64,000 nucleotides of DNA from Adenophora triphylla var. japonica (Eukaryota; Streptophyta; Magnoliopsida; Asterales; Campanulaceae). The notes beneath the pieces were generated by a model that did no database searches, was not told the origin of the DNA, and saw nothing but the letters and a program-made list of their open reading frames with translations. The stretch spans positions 1 through 64,000 of the forward strand of contig JAFEMH010002573.1 of the NCBI GenBank assembly GCA_022495995.1, in the 5' to 3' direction. Of the stretch, positions 36,729 to 47,830 are shown piece after piece; the stretch's first letter is position 1, and each line of letters opens with the position of its first letter. Made by a program: the position numbers and the translations under genes.

Positions 36729-37251
36729 ATATAATCCTTTCTAAATATGTTTATGAACATTTTCGGATTCTCTGGATGTCCTAAACTGAGTACAAAGTTT
36801 TCTTTATATAGACATCTATGCTAAAGGTTGGGATTCTTCAAAGTGGTGCCTCCAAAAGGTGCCTTTTTGGAACAGGTACAGCGACTGCACGGCCGAGTCA
36901 AGGGAACTGCACGGCCGTGCGATCTTGGCGCCAAAAATTATTTTGAACTGGGCATTGTTGCACGGCCGCTCCTCCTTTGGCTACACGGCCGCTCCGACTG
37001 AATTTTGGCCTTTATGCTTATTTCGATGCTGTCCCTCCATGGCTTTGACACTTGATTATTTCCAAGGCTCCAATTTGATCATAATTTGACTCTAAAACCT
37101 GTCTAAGAGTATAAAATCTACCAAAAGCATAAAATCGAAGATATATGATAAAAGAAGCTAAAATAGCCTAAATGCAAACTAAATGATACTAAAAACTAAG
37201 GAAATGATTAATAAATAATGGGATAAATGACTATATAAAAGTCACTTATCA
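36729..37251 (-). repeat. 5' LTR of the non-autonomous element, second part
   Basis: Continues the LTR interrupted at 24685 and ends CACTTATCA next to the GTAAC duplication in the NFU exon. It includes a locally rearranged segment (about 36873-36895, an extra CACGGCCG) relative to the other LTR. Confidence 0.9.
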
Positions 37252-37388
37252 GTAACTGCCACTCTAACAGTCATTACACTAGCAGCCGGCCCCGTTAGTC
37301 GAACTTTCACTATTGGCTCTTCGATTGCTACCAGCTCCATACATCCACCAGCTGCACCAACCAGGTACGGTCTTATTTCTTCCAGCAC
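37252..37388 (-). CDS. NFU exon, second NifU-like domain (interrupted at its 3' side)
   Basis: The acceptor CTATTTGTAG precedes GTGCTGGAAGAAATAAG. The exon reads [15 protein letters not shown]... to ...VMTVRVAV and is cut in the next codon by the LTR. The domain lacks a CxxC motif, as is normal for the second NifU domain of plant plastid NFU proteins. It is fully open. Confidence 0.9.
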
Positions 37389-38379
37389 CTACAAATAGAT
37401 ATAACAAATTCATCAACAAAATAAACAAATTCATATAGTTTAATCTATAGCTCGAACTAAGTGATGATCATTAAATATGACAAGGGGATTCGTTTCAGCG
37501 GATCAAGTGCACTTCTAGGGCAGGAAGAGGAGATCAACATATATTGGAGAAAACTTTCATCAATATAATCCAATGAATTTTATGCGCAAGAAGCATGTAT
37601 TTTTTGGACCTAATACGATGTTACCAAGCATGCTCGTACTGCAAATTTCAAAGCTTGGGGGAAAAATTTGCGTTGGTTTCCATGATACTGGAATCAAACG
37701 GTCTTTTGTTTTGGTACCACTAAAGGTTATTTAGCTGAAATAAAACTCAAATAAAAAAGTAGGGCACTTATTTTAGGACATAGAGTGTAAATCAAACCAA
37801 CTTTAAATTTAGAGGATAATTTTTACCTAGCAATACTTTGCTTCTCAGATATATAGAATGAACTTTGCAATATAGCCTGACTTTAGATGTATTTCATCTT
37901 TTAAAGCATCATATGTAATCTTTGCCAATTTTGGATGAACAAAAGAATCATTTAATTCTGTGCCAATTCGCCAAACCTGGTTTCTATACAATCATAGGCC
38001 CGTTGTGCATGTTTTGGTCGTTTGTAGGAGAAAAATAGCAAAATTGAAAATATAGAATCTCATATAACAGGTTGGAAGGCCTCGTTGCTACACTAGTTTT
38101 TCTCAGTGTAGAGACTTTTCTTATATTTCTTTTTTTTGGAAATATTAGTAGCTGACCACTCTTTTTTTTTTTTCTTTTTTTTTTTTTGGGGGAGGGAGAT
38201 GGGGAGTATACATGGGCAGTCTGCCACCAGCCCCGGCCTCTTTTGTGGCATCTTAACTGTATCTTACTTACCGCAAAACAGTTAATGCATAATAACTAAA
38301 GGTGCAAAAGACAGTGTCACCTAAGATGCTGGAAGACAGGTTCCTCACCTCTCAACCACAAGCCCAAGGAACACTACTA

Positions 38380-38475
38380 CTCCCTCCGTCCCAAAATTTA
38401 GTCTCATTTCTTAAATCCTGACTTGTCAATTGATACTCCCACTCGTCCCCCAAAAAACAGTCCCATTTGACAAGT
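38380..38475. mobile_element. Truncated Stowaway-like MITE(s) in the NFU intron
   Basis: CTCCCTCCGTCCC at 38380 follows TA, but no matching right TIR is found. A second related start (actcccactcgtccccc) occurs 60 bp later. This looks like a degraded or internally deleted pair. Confidence 0.5.
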
Positions 38476-38697
38476 CAATGCTTTTATACTATGTTATACA
38501 TGTTGAGGCAGTGAACTTGTAGATGAATGGTATTCCTGCCTAGATTGGCCAGATATGCTACTCCCATATGTTCTTAGTTATATAATTCAAGCACAATTTA
38601 TTACACATATCAACAATTTATTACACAATTATAAAACTCTACTGTACTTTCTGATATCTTTGAAAGACTATTAATGCTTTAAGGAAAAAAAACATAC

Positions 38698-38973
38698 CTT
38701 ATCTATGTTCTCTTCATTGAGTTCAAGACAAGTTTCTGTATCTGGTATTGCTTCAACAACCACAATTTCAGGCATCTTCTCCATTAGACGACGCTCAATC
38801 CCCATTTTCATTGTAACAGTAGAACTTGGACATGAGCCACAAGCTCCTTGCAGTTTTAAGCGTACAACATTTCCATCAATTTCATGTAATGCCACATTAC
38901 CCCCATCGGCAATTAGATATGGACGAAGTTCATCCAAAATGCTCTCTATGTTTTCCGCGGTGAGAGGCACTTC
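38698..38973 (-). CDS. NFU exon, first NifU domain with CxxC
   Basis: A 92-codon open exon begins after TTTTAG| and reads [20 protein letters not shown], then ...[13 protein letters not shown]... ACGSCPSS ...[15 protein letters not shown]... and EENIDK. It ends at a good donor, AAG|GTATGT. The length, phase 0 ends and motif order match plant NFU genes. Confidence 0.92.
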
Positions 38974-38975
38974 CT

Positions 38976-39075
38976 AAAATCAATTTGGAGTACCAAAAGC
39001 TGAATCTGGAGTACCAATATCTGAATCTGGAGTGCCAATAGCTGAATCTAGAGTAGCAACAGCTGTCACCACTGC
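38976..39075 (-). CDS. Candidate small NFU exon with tandem GTPDSA-type repeats
   Basis: On the minus strand an acceptor-like TTATGTTGCAG is followed by a frame reading VVTAVATLDSAIGTPDSDI. This resembles the AVATPDSAVE segment that joins transit peptide and first NifU domain in plant NFU2. The roughly 21 bp unit behind TPDSA is repeated three to four times up to the next acceptor. The 3' end of this exon and its donor cannot be fixed because of the repeats. Confidence 0.45.
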
Positions 39076-39338
39076 AACATAATAGGAGTCTGAGAAACCT
39101 CTTAAAGTTACAAGAAAAACATCATTTTATCACACACAGTAGAAGTAGCACAAAAGCTCCACATTCTATTCCGTACAAATACAAAAACATCACCAAACTA
39201 AACATGTTTGCTAATATATGATGGATCTAAGCTACAAATTTTAACATTAAAAAAGACGGTTTACATACGGAGATAACAGTCAAAGAGTTGGTGTATGTTG
39301 GTGGTTGGCCACAAGGACTCATAGAGGTTGCTAGTGAG

Positions 39339-39584
39339 TTACAAATACAAACAGTCTTCATTGCAATCACCACCATCATATATGTTGTACTCATTATTGC
39401 TGAGACGGCGATGTGAATCAAAATTTCCACGTCTGATACTTGAAGAATTGGACAACTTCATGACCACCAACGCAGTCCTCAAAAGGCAAAGCAATGACAA
39501 TTTGACGATGAGGATGTCATGGTCACTGAGGGTGATTTTTGAAGAGATAGAAGGGGAAGAGATGGAGGGATACAATAGGAACAT
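39339..39584 (-). CDS. Possible first exon (transit peptide) of NFU
   Basis: An 81-codon open frame on the minus strand, Ser/Arg/Leu-rich, including VVMKLSNSSSIRRGNF. This is compatible with a plastid transit peptide and correctly placed upstream of the other exons. No clear donor joins it to 39075. The call rests mainly on position and composition. The Copia LTR starts 11 bp upstream of its ATG, so any native promoter is displaced. Confidence 0.3.
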   Translation of the reverse strand: MFLLYPSISSPSISSKITLSDHDILIVKLSLLCLLRTALVVMKLSNSSSIRRGNFDSHRRLSNNEYNIYDGGDCNEDCLYL

Positions 39585-39594
39585 CCATGGAAGA

Positions 39595-40849
39595 TGTTAG
39601 GACCTAACTTTGATCAATGTCTTAGTTAGTTGGTTTTGATAAAGGAATATATATATAGAACAGGGTTTATATCAAAAGATGAAGACTGTCAGTCATGATC
39701 CTTCACTCTGACAGCTAAGTCTATGACTGACCAAATCAACTTCATTTCTCAGTTTATATGACAGCTGTGTGTTTGATAGTTATGATTCTGTCTTATACAG
39801 TGATTACAATCAATCAAAAACATGAATCATATTCACTCTCTAAGTCATCAAGATCATCAAGTGCATCTCAGTCCTTATTAGAGATCATCTCTGATAGCTA
39901 AGCCATGCTATGATCTGACAGCTATGGCTTCAATCCCTCAGACAGCCATCCTCTGTCTCATACCCTGCTGCCACAAATCTCAACCAAGATGGAACCTGGA
40001 TCTTCACAGCTGTCAAGTTCACTATTGAAGACCATTGAAGACCTTCTGGAAGCCTTTAGCTCAAGCCAGCTCATGAAGACCTGCAAGTGGACAAGTGGGG
40101 CAAAGACCAGTCAAAGACTCATTAATGTAGCTGCAACTGTCGTATTCTAACGGCTACATTGAAGGCTATAAATAGAGGAGTTCTCTCCTCTATTCAAATA
40201 CTCTTGAAAAATACTCTTTTTCACAGTCCAAAACCCTTCCCTTACACCCACACACACCTCCAGTAATCCACACACACACTCACCAATCCCTACCCTTCAA
40301 AACCCTGTTCCAAACCAAAACCTTCACCCCTAAACCTCTGCTTCAACAACAACAACCCTAGTGTGTTAATTCACAAATTCCAAAATCCTAAGACTATACT
40401 TTAGGTGTAGAATTAGTTTGTAAACACTCAAGACTGTACTTTGAGTGTATTAGTTGTTTTGTAAAATCTTGAGACTGTACTTCAAGTTGTAAAAATACTT
40501 AAGACTGTACTTTAAGTGTATCCCTAGTTGACTGTACTAATTAGGAAGAGGAAGTTCAAGAAACTTACCTTATCAATCATTTGTAATTCTTGTTTGATTA
40601 AGATTATAATAAAATTGATCTCACTTGTCAAGATTGACAGTGGGGGTGGATGTAGGAGGAGTGAACTCTGAACCACTTTAAATTCTCTGTGTTATTATCT
40701 TTCTGCAAACACATTCACACACTTGCTTTATCTCTTTGTGTTCATTGTCCTATCATTATTTCTAGCCTTATCTATTCCGCTGCACAAATCATCAAATATC
40801 TGACAGCTAAGTCAATACCATAGCTGTCTGATCATTTGCATATCAAACA
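39595..40849 (+). repeat. 5' LTR of the Copia (Sirevirus-like) element
   Basis: TGTTAGGACC...TATCAAACA, 1255 bp, preceded by GAAGA (candidate target duplication; the other side is outside the window). TATAAATA is at 40167-40174, followed directly by a perfect 10 bp stem-loop (40171-40194). Four to five copies of AGACTGTACTTNAAGTGTA lie at 40388-40535. The word CTGACAGCTA and its variants occur many times. The 3' LTR is not in the window because a later insertion follows. Confidence 0.85.
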
Positions 40850-40862
40850 AGGGCCTTTCAAT

Positions 40863-40874
40863 TGGTATCAGAGC
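40863..40874 (+). other. Copia primer-binding site (initiator tRNA-Met)
   Basis: TGGTATCAGAGC, the standard plant Copia PBS, 13 bp after the LTR end. Confidence 0.92.
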
Positions 40875-40929
40875 TTGTCTTCACATTCAAAAGTCTAACA
40901 ACTTGTGAAGGATCCTCTTCAAACCCACC

Positions 40930-43263
40930 ATGCCTCAACCAAGGAGAAATAATGAGAAAGACATCCCACACATTTATGACTGTGGATCTTTTGAGATCTA
41001 TGCATCAAAGATAAAAACATATCTTGATGCAAATAGTATATGGAACTGGTATGTTCTAGAGAATGAAGTGTCCTACCCAACTCAAATAGATACTGATGGA
41101 GGACCTAGTAAGATCAAATCCCCAAAAACATGGTCTGAAGCTGAAAAGCAATTGATAAGTGCAAACTTGAAAGTCAAGAACATTCTTCAAAAGAGTGTAA
41201 ATGACTCACTAGCACAAGAAATTGCTAAGGAACCAAATGCCAGATCAGCATGGGCTCTCATTCAAACTAAGTTCACTAAACACTCCAGTGTCAGGACACA
41301 AAATTTGTATAACTTGCTTAGGCAATTAGACAACTTCAAGTTCTACCCTGGAGAAAAAGTGAGTGCTGCTCAACCAAGGTTTGAGAACCTTGTTAGATCT
41401 ATTGCTGACCATGGAAAAACCTTTGAACAACAAGATCTCTGCCTCAAGATATATTCAAATCTTCCTCAAGAATATGAAAAGGTAGCATTACCTATTAGAG
41501 AAGGATCTGAATGGAGCACAATGACAGTTGAACATTATTTTGGAAAGCTTGAAGCTTATGAATTGGAAGGTATGATAAAGATTCAACCAGTCCCTACCAT
41601 TTCACAAACTTTAGCTTTAACTGCTCAAGAAATTGTCCACAAACCAATCACTCACCAAGACATTGAGACCATTGTCAACAATGCCCTTCAAAAGATAAAC
41701 ATCAGCTCCAAACCTGTCAGCAAACAGATCACCCAAGAAGACATTCCAAGTCTCATTTCCATGGCTGTCAGAAATGCCATGAAATTTCAAAAGAAATCTT
41801 TTGACAAAAAATACAATCCTTCCACATCTAATGCTCAACAAGACAGCTACAAGAAGACAATTGAGTGCTTCAACTGTTGAAAGCAAGGACATTACTCATC
41901 TGATTGTCCTGAACCAAGGAAACCTAGGGACAATCAGACAGCTAAGAAATTAACCTACTCAAAAGAGATCATTCACAGTTCCAGGTGCAACTGCTTCAAT
42001 TGCTCCAAAAATAAAAATGACAAAAACAAGGAGCAAGTTATGATAGCTGATTCATCAAAATTTAGTGATGAAGAGTATGTATCCAGTGATGATTCTGACA
42101 ATGAAGGAGAAGAGGCCATGCTATGCCTTATAGCTGAAGATGAGGAAGATTCAGACAATGAAGAAGAATCAGACAATGAGGAAGAAATGGAAGCACTTGC
42201 TGCTGCAGAAGAACTAAAAGAGGTACATGATTTTAACTCTTTAAATATTGATGGTTTCAAACAATTAGTTTGCACTCTTTTAATTCAAACCAAAAAACAA
42301 AAAACTAGCTTTGCTTCACTGGTCAATGAGAACCTTTCCCAATCCTCAACCATAGATACCCTCACAAAAACCAATTCTGAGCTTGAGAAAGCATGTCAAG
42401 GGCTAAGAGATCAATGCTTTATGCTTGAAAAACAAAACATGGATCTGACAGCTGAGGCTTCAAGTAATCTTGAAAACTGTCAAAAACTCATAAATCTTGA
42501 AAAAGAAAATGATGTTCTTAAAAAGAGAATAGATTCATGGAACATGTCAAGCAAAGCATTATCCCTATTCACCTACACTCAAAGGCGTCCCAGTGACAAA
42601 ACAGGGATTGGTGCTGATAATCCTACAGCAAAGGTGTACACTCCTCCCACTGGTGAAAGGGCCATTGAAAAAATGGTGCTAGAAAGTCTAAGCTCTGGCA
42701 GCTATCAAGCTCAAACCTACCCTGTTCAAACCAAAGGAAAATCAAAGGAAATCTTGGGTGGTCCTAGTCAGTCAAAGGAAGGACCAAGAAAAATTCAAGG
42801 AAGCAAGTATATTTGGGTTCAAAAAGGGGCCAATATACAGGAAGAAGTCAAGCTGCAAAAATGTGCTAGTCAGTCAAGTCCTGTCAGACAGCCAAGGGTT
42901 GACAGACAGCCAAGGCATGCCAGACAGCCAAGGCCTGACAGACAACCAAAATCTTTCAAACAACAAAGAACCCCAAGGCAACAAAGATTCTATAACAAAC
43001 ATAGATACACCAAACAACAAAAACCTCAATGGCAATACTCAAATGGAAGAAGCCATGCAAGTCAAAATGACTCTCCCAGATCATCCTATTCAAATAACTT
43101 TCAGTTTCAACCCCAATATAGCAACCCAAACCACTACTTCAATCCATCCCAATCCACTATCCTTACACCTTACATGATGCAAATCATGTCATATTACCAT
43201 ATCGTAAACCAGTTCTTCAAAAAGGGATCAATGAACAATGCTAGGGTTCCAAAGAAAAACTAA
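40930..43263 (+). pseudogene. Sirevirus-like gag
   Basis: Starts MPQPRRNNEKD. The N-terminal Copia gag core shows AWALIQTKF, LYNLLRQLDNFKF, CLKIYSNLPQEYEKV and TVEHYFGKLEAYELEG. The zinc knuckle CFNC-stop-KQGHYSSDC has a TGA (41878-41880) in place of its Gly codon. The frame continues with a long extension: an acidic Ser/Glu/Asp block (42055-42190), a coiled coil (42290-42530), a basic Arg/Gln repeat (RQPRVDRQPRHARQPR) and an Asn/Ser/Gln-rich tail. The unusually long C-terminal extension is typical of Sireviruses. It ends at TAA 43261-43263, in the same frame as pol. Confidence 0.85.
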
Positions 43264-43296
43264 TCTTTTGGACCCAAAAGAATAAAAAGGGTACCA

Positions 43297-46200
43297 TAAA
43301 TCTTACTTTTTGTTTTGCAGGTATCCAGGAAAGGTCTCTGGTATTTAGATAGTGGTTGTAGTAGACATATGACCTTCAATAAAGACTGGTTGCAACAATA
43401 TACCCCTAAAAATGGTCCAAATGTAACCTTTGGTGACAATTTCCAAGCTAAAGTCAAAGGATCAGGAAATCTTATTACAAAAGATATCATTTTTACAAAT
43501 GTGTCTTATGTAGAGGGTCTCAAAGACAATTTGATTAGCATCAGTCAAATCTGTGATAAGGGATATCATGTTGTTTGCACTAAGGATAAATGCACTGTTA
43601 AAGATAAAAGCAATAAAGTCATTCTAACTGGATCAAGAAAAGGAAACCTCTACTGCTTAAACTTAGAGATTGTGGAATCCTCAAATGCTCACTGCCTTCT
43701 GTCCTTCAATCAAATTGATATGTCATGGCTATGGCACAAAAGATTGGCTCACCTTAATCATAAAACCATCTCCAAGCTTGCAAATTCTAATCTAGTCAGA
43801 GGCCTACCAAAGATCCCATTCAAGAAGGATAAACTTTGCAAAGCATGCCAATGTGGGAAGCAAAAGAGATCTTCATTCAAACCCAAGACCAAGTTGGACA
43901 CCTCAAGACCTATTGAACTGCTTCATATGGATCTTTTTGGACCCATAAGAACTAGATCTTTAGGAGGAAAAAGATACTCCCTAGTTGTTGTTGATGATTA
44001 CACAAGATTCACTTGGATCATTCTTCTTGAATCCAAAAGTGACACCCTTAGCTGTCTGATAAAACTGTTCAATAAAATTCAAAATCAAAAAGGGACATCC
44101 ATCATCAAGATCAGATCTGACCATGGAAAGGAATTTGAGAACACAGGAGTAGAAGAATATTGTGATTCCAAAGGCATAGATCACAATTTTTCAGCCCCAA
44201 GAACTCCCCAACAAAATGGTGTTGCTGAAAGGAAGAACAGGACAATTTGTGAGGCAGCAAGAACAATGCTGTCAGAACACAATCTCCCAAAGTATTTTTG
44301 GGGTGAAGCTGTTACTACTGCTGTGTATGTTCAAAACAAAACTCTAATCAACAAATTCCACAAGAAGACTCCATATGAATTGTGGAATAACAAAGTCCCT
44401 ACCATTTCCTACTTTCACAGTTTTGGAAGTAGATGCTTCATTCACAACAATGGCAAGAACAATTTGGATAAATTTGACTCCAAAAGTGATGAAGGAATAT
44501 TTCTTGGATACTCTAACACAAGCAAAGCTTATAGAGTTTACAACAAAAGAAGACTTGTTGTGGAAGAATCAATTCATGTTGACTTTGATGAAAACAATGA
44601 TCAAAGTATAACTGAATTGTGTGATTTTGATGAAGGTTTGGGAAACCTAGATAATCTCCCTGAAGCATCTCCCATTCTTGATTCAACTGTTCTCAGTCAT
44701 GAACATGATTCATCAAATCTTCCATACATGGTTCCAAGAAATTCATCTGACAGCCATCCTATGCCAGACAGCCATGAACCATCTCACTCTAATCATCAAC
44801 CCATCCAGCCAACAACAATCTCTCCCACTTCCAATCCAATTGATGAGGAAGAAAATATTCAAATAAATGGTCATCCCTTGACTGACCTTCCTCAAAATTC
44901 TTCCTTAGCTGACAGCCAACCCTTAGCTGACAGCCATCCCAATTCTTCATATAATCCATCTTCTAGCCACCTTCCATCTCCATCCAATAATCCTCTTTCT
45001 CCTCCCAAAACCAATGATGAATCCACCATTATCCACATCATTCCACCCAAGAAAGATCTTTACATCAGCCTTCAAATTGATAAATCCCCAGTTCCAGACA
45101 ACATCCCTTTTCTCATGAGTGCATTCATATCCCAAGTGGAACCAAAGAAAATAAATGAAGCACTCCAAGATGCTGACTGGATAGAAGCCATGAAAGAAGA
45201 ACTAGAGCAGTTTGAAAGGAACAAAGTATGGCAACTTGTTCCTAAACCAAGAAACCAAACTGTCATTGAAACAAGATGGGTTTTTAGAAATAAGATGAAT
45301 GAAGAAGGTGTTGTAGTAAGAAACAAAGCTAGACTGGTTGCACAAGGATACAGACAAGAAGAAGGAATTGACTATGATGAGACTTTTGCACCTGTTGCAA
45401 GACTTAAAGCTATAAGGCTATTCCTTGCCTATGCTTCATTCAAGAAAATGAAAGTATTCCAGATGGATGTCAAGAGTGCATTTCTAAATGGAGTCTTAAA
45501 TGAAAAGGTGTTTGTATCTCAACCCCCTGGATTTGAGCACCCAAAGTTTCCTGATCATGTATACAAACTGGACAAAGCATTGTATGGGCTTAAACAAGCA
45601 CCAAGAGCTTGGTATGATACCCTATCTAGATATCTCCTTGGCAAAGGATTTACCAAGGGCCATATTGATAATACTTTGTTTATCAAAAAATATGGAGATG
45701 ATCATTTGCTCATCCAAGTCTATGTTGATAACATCATTTTGGCTCATCAAATGAGGAATTGTGCACTGAATTTGGAGATATTATGAAGGACCAGTTTGAA
45801 ATGAGCATGATTGGTGAGCTCACCTTCTTCTTAGGCCTTCAAGTCAAGCAAATGAAGGAAGGTATCTTCATTAATCAAGCTAAATACACAAGGGATATGA
45901 TCAAGAAGTTTGACATGCAAACTGCTTCCCCTGCTAAAACTCCCTTGTCAACCACAACCAAACTCCATGCTGATCAAGATGGTCAAAGTGTAAATCCAAC
46001 ACTTTACAGAAGCTACATTGGATCTCTCCTTTATCTAACAGCTTCAAGACCTGACATTATGTTTAGTGTCTGTCTCTGTGCTAGATTTCAAGCTAATCCC
46101 AAGGAATCTCATCTCTCTGTTGTCAAGAGAATTTTGAGATATCTCAAAGGAACCCCTGATTTTGGCTTGTGGTATCCCACTGAATCCCCATTCTCTCTAG

Positions 46201-46669
46201 TTGGATTCACTGACTCTGACTATGCTGGATGCAATCTAGATAGAAAATCCACAAGTGGTGGATGCCAATTTATTGGATCAAGGATTATTTCATGGTCAAG
46301 CAAAAAGCAAACCTCAGTAGCCACCTCAACAAATTTGAGGCCGAGTATATTGCTTTGCAGGCTTGTGTTGTTCTCAAATTCTCTATCTTAAAAGTCAACT
46401 TCAAGACTTTGGAATTGAATTCTCCAACATTCCCATCTTCTGTCACAACTCAAGTACAATTGCCATGACAGAAAACCACGTCCAACACTAAAAACAAAGC
46501 ATATTGAGGTCGACATCACTTCATCAGAGACCATGTTGAAAAAGGGAATATCAACCTTGCAAAAGTTTGTACTGAGGATAATGTCTCTGATATTCTCACA
46601 AAAGCAATGGATGAAAAGAGGTTTGAGTTATTAAGAGCCATGCTTGGAATGATAAATATGCCAAAATAA
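43297..46669 (+). pseudogene. Sirevirus-like pol (protease, integrase, reverse transcriptase, RNase H)
   Basis: Order PR-IN-RT-RH (Copia). [16 protein letters not shown]-pre[91 protein letters not shown]. The active site reads YVDN instead of YVDD, a loss of the second catalytic Asp. A one-base shift near 45735 moves the frame (45759-46391: FTDSDYAGCNLDRKSTSGG, RNase H). Further shifts near 46330 and 46375 scatter the end, which terminates in AMLGMINMPK-stop at 46669. Stops at 43261 and 43297 lie between gag and PR in the same frame. Confidence 0.93.
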
Positions 46670-46939
46670 AAAGTTGTTCTTCATAAATAAAAAAAAGGGC
46701 TTACATACAGGGTAATGCTGTCACAATGATGCCAGACAGCTATTCCCTCATAAACATTCCTGATAGCCATCCTCTGATAGCTATCTATCCAAAAGCCATG
46801 AAAAACAAAAACAAAAGCAAAAACATACAACAAACCATGAAATATCTCTCTCCCTCATCTGCATTCACTCAACAAAAACTTCCTTCAAACCATACAATCT
46901 CCAGAACCAGCTCTCCTCCTCAAATCTTCAACTTAGCTG
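46670..46939 (+). other. Copia spacer after pol
   Basis: Noncoding. The words CTGACAGCTA/CAGACAGCCA recur (46726, 46760, 46935). A purine run (aaaaaaaagggc, about 46689-46700) could be a polypurine tract, but no LTR follows. Confidence 0.4.
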
Positions 46940-47830
46940 TCAGACATTCTTAGGAAATGTCACAGTCTCTCCATATCCTCCTCCAGCACTCATCCCTTCA
47001 CACCTAGCCTCCTGAGTTGATTGCAAGGTCTGATGATACCTTTGCAACCATACTGGGTGCCTCTCCAGGAAAGGATCAATTGAAGTGACTGAATATTGAA
47101 GAGAAGGACTTGCTCTTCTTGGCCACCACTCTTCTACTGCATCATATGGCTGAAGCAAACCCTCCATTGGAGTCACAAAGCTGAAATCTCCAAAAAAGGA
47201 ACCATTCCCTGCAACAGCAAATGGTTGACCAGCTCTTGACTCTTCTCTCTCCACAACTGGACCTCTAGCAGGGCTAAAACAACCTTTAACCTGGTTGAAT
47301 AGGTATGAGATTGTTGAAGAAGGAGATACATGCACTCCTGCAAAGTTATCACCTCTCCCCTCCAACAAACTAACCCCTGAAGAGAGTGAATCCCTGCTCA
47401 CAGGAGTATACAGCTTCTCTGGCTCAACCTTCTTCTTGACAGCTAAGCTCCTCTCCATAGCTGTCTGAGCCCTATCTTGCTTAACCAACTCCCCCAATGT
47501 ATAAACCCTCTCTACCTTACTTTTTCCCCTACTGGACTCTCCCTGATCAACCTTGATAGTCTTTCCAAAAAGCCTTATTCCCTCTCCTTCTCTACTGTCA
47601 ACTTTCTCCCTGACAGCTACCTCCTTCATATCAATGTCCTGATCTACTCTCACTCTCTTGTTCTTACCCTTGTCACTCACTCTCTCTGAACTTTCAACTA
47701 CATTGAAGGACTCTCTCTCTCTCTCCATTTCATCCCTCCTCAAATCATCCTCACAATTCTTCCCAAAAACCAACTGTTTTGCTGTTTGAGCCATCTTTTT
47801 GGGATTAAACTTTGAGGTAAATCTACCCAT
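46940..47830 (-). CDS. Antisense extra ORF of the Copia element, unrecognised
   Basis: 296 codons, uninterrupted, on the strand opposite to pol. Starts MGRFTSKFNPKKMAQ. The N-terminal 135 residues are highly charged and basic with nuclear-localisation-like KGKNKRVRV. The C-terminal part is richer in aromatic and hydrophobic residues (FFGDFSFVTPMEGLLQPYD, EEWWPRRASP, HPVWLQRYHQTL). A TATA-like box on the minus strand (plus 47879-47885) lies about 50 bp upstream of the ATG. I recognise no domain. An intact ORF next to a broken pol, with protein-like composition and no competing frame, suggests real coding, with its start facing the start of the plus-strand ORF at 48312. Confidence 0.6.
   Translation of the reverse strand: MGRFTSKFNPKKMAQTAKQLVFGKNCEDDLRRDEMERERESFNVVESSERVSDKGKNKRVRVDQDIDMKEVAVREKVDSREGEGIRLFGKTIKVDQGESSRGKSKVERVYTLGELVKQDRAQTAMERSLAVKKKVEPEKLYTPVSRDSLSSGVSLLEGRGDNFAGVHVSPSSTISYLFNQVKGCFSPARGPVVEREESRAGQPFAVAGNGSFFGDFSFVTPMEGLLQPYDAVEEWWPRRASPSLQYSVTSIDPFLERHPVWLQRYHQTLQSTQEARCEGMSAGGGYGETVTFPKNV

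Larger units (their letters stand above)
19873..37251 (-). mobile_element. Non-autonomous Athila-type LTR retrotransposon (host of the nested Athila)
   Basis: Two 1.7 kb LTRs (19873-21580; 23500-24685 plus 36729-37251) flank a 1.92 kb interior that lacks gag or pol. On the minus strand the interior begins with a PBS complementary to tRNA-Asp (plus 23476-23493) and ends with a purine tract AAGTGTAGGGGAGTT (plus 21581-21595). The flanking duplication is GTAAC/ATAAC (one mismatch). Part of the interior (22150-22265) matches the 3' noncoding part of the Athila element at 34795-34935, so this is an Athila-derived element needing proteins in trans. The LTRs differ by roughly 15-20 substitutions plus one scrambled 20 bp segment. 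Confidence 0.88.
19813..39584 (-). pseudogene. NFU-type iron-sulfur cluster scaffold gene, split by nested retrotransposons
   Basis: The exons encode a plastid NFU2/NFU3-type protein. The first NifU domain has the CxxC motif GACGSCPSS that binds a transferable Fe-S cluster. A second, degenerate NifU domain follows ([28 protein letters not shown]). In plants these proteins pass clusters to photosystem I and other plastid enzymes. Order on the minus strand: exon 38973-38698, intron 38697-37389 (GTATGT...TTTGTAG), exon 37388-37252, then the 17.4 kb insertion, then 19872-19813 to the stop. The exons have no internal stop. Read into the LTR, the protein gains two codons and ends, losing its last 17 residues. 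The 5' exons are uncertain. Confidence 0.85.

Noticed and set aside
46670..46940. A 3' LTR of the Copia element directly after pol
   Set aside because: No similarity to 39595-40849 beyond the scattered CTGACAGCTA word. Extra ORFs follow instead, so the 3' LTR should lie beyond the window.
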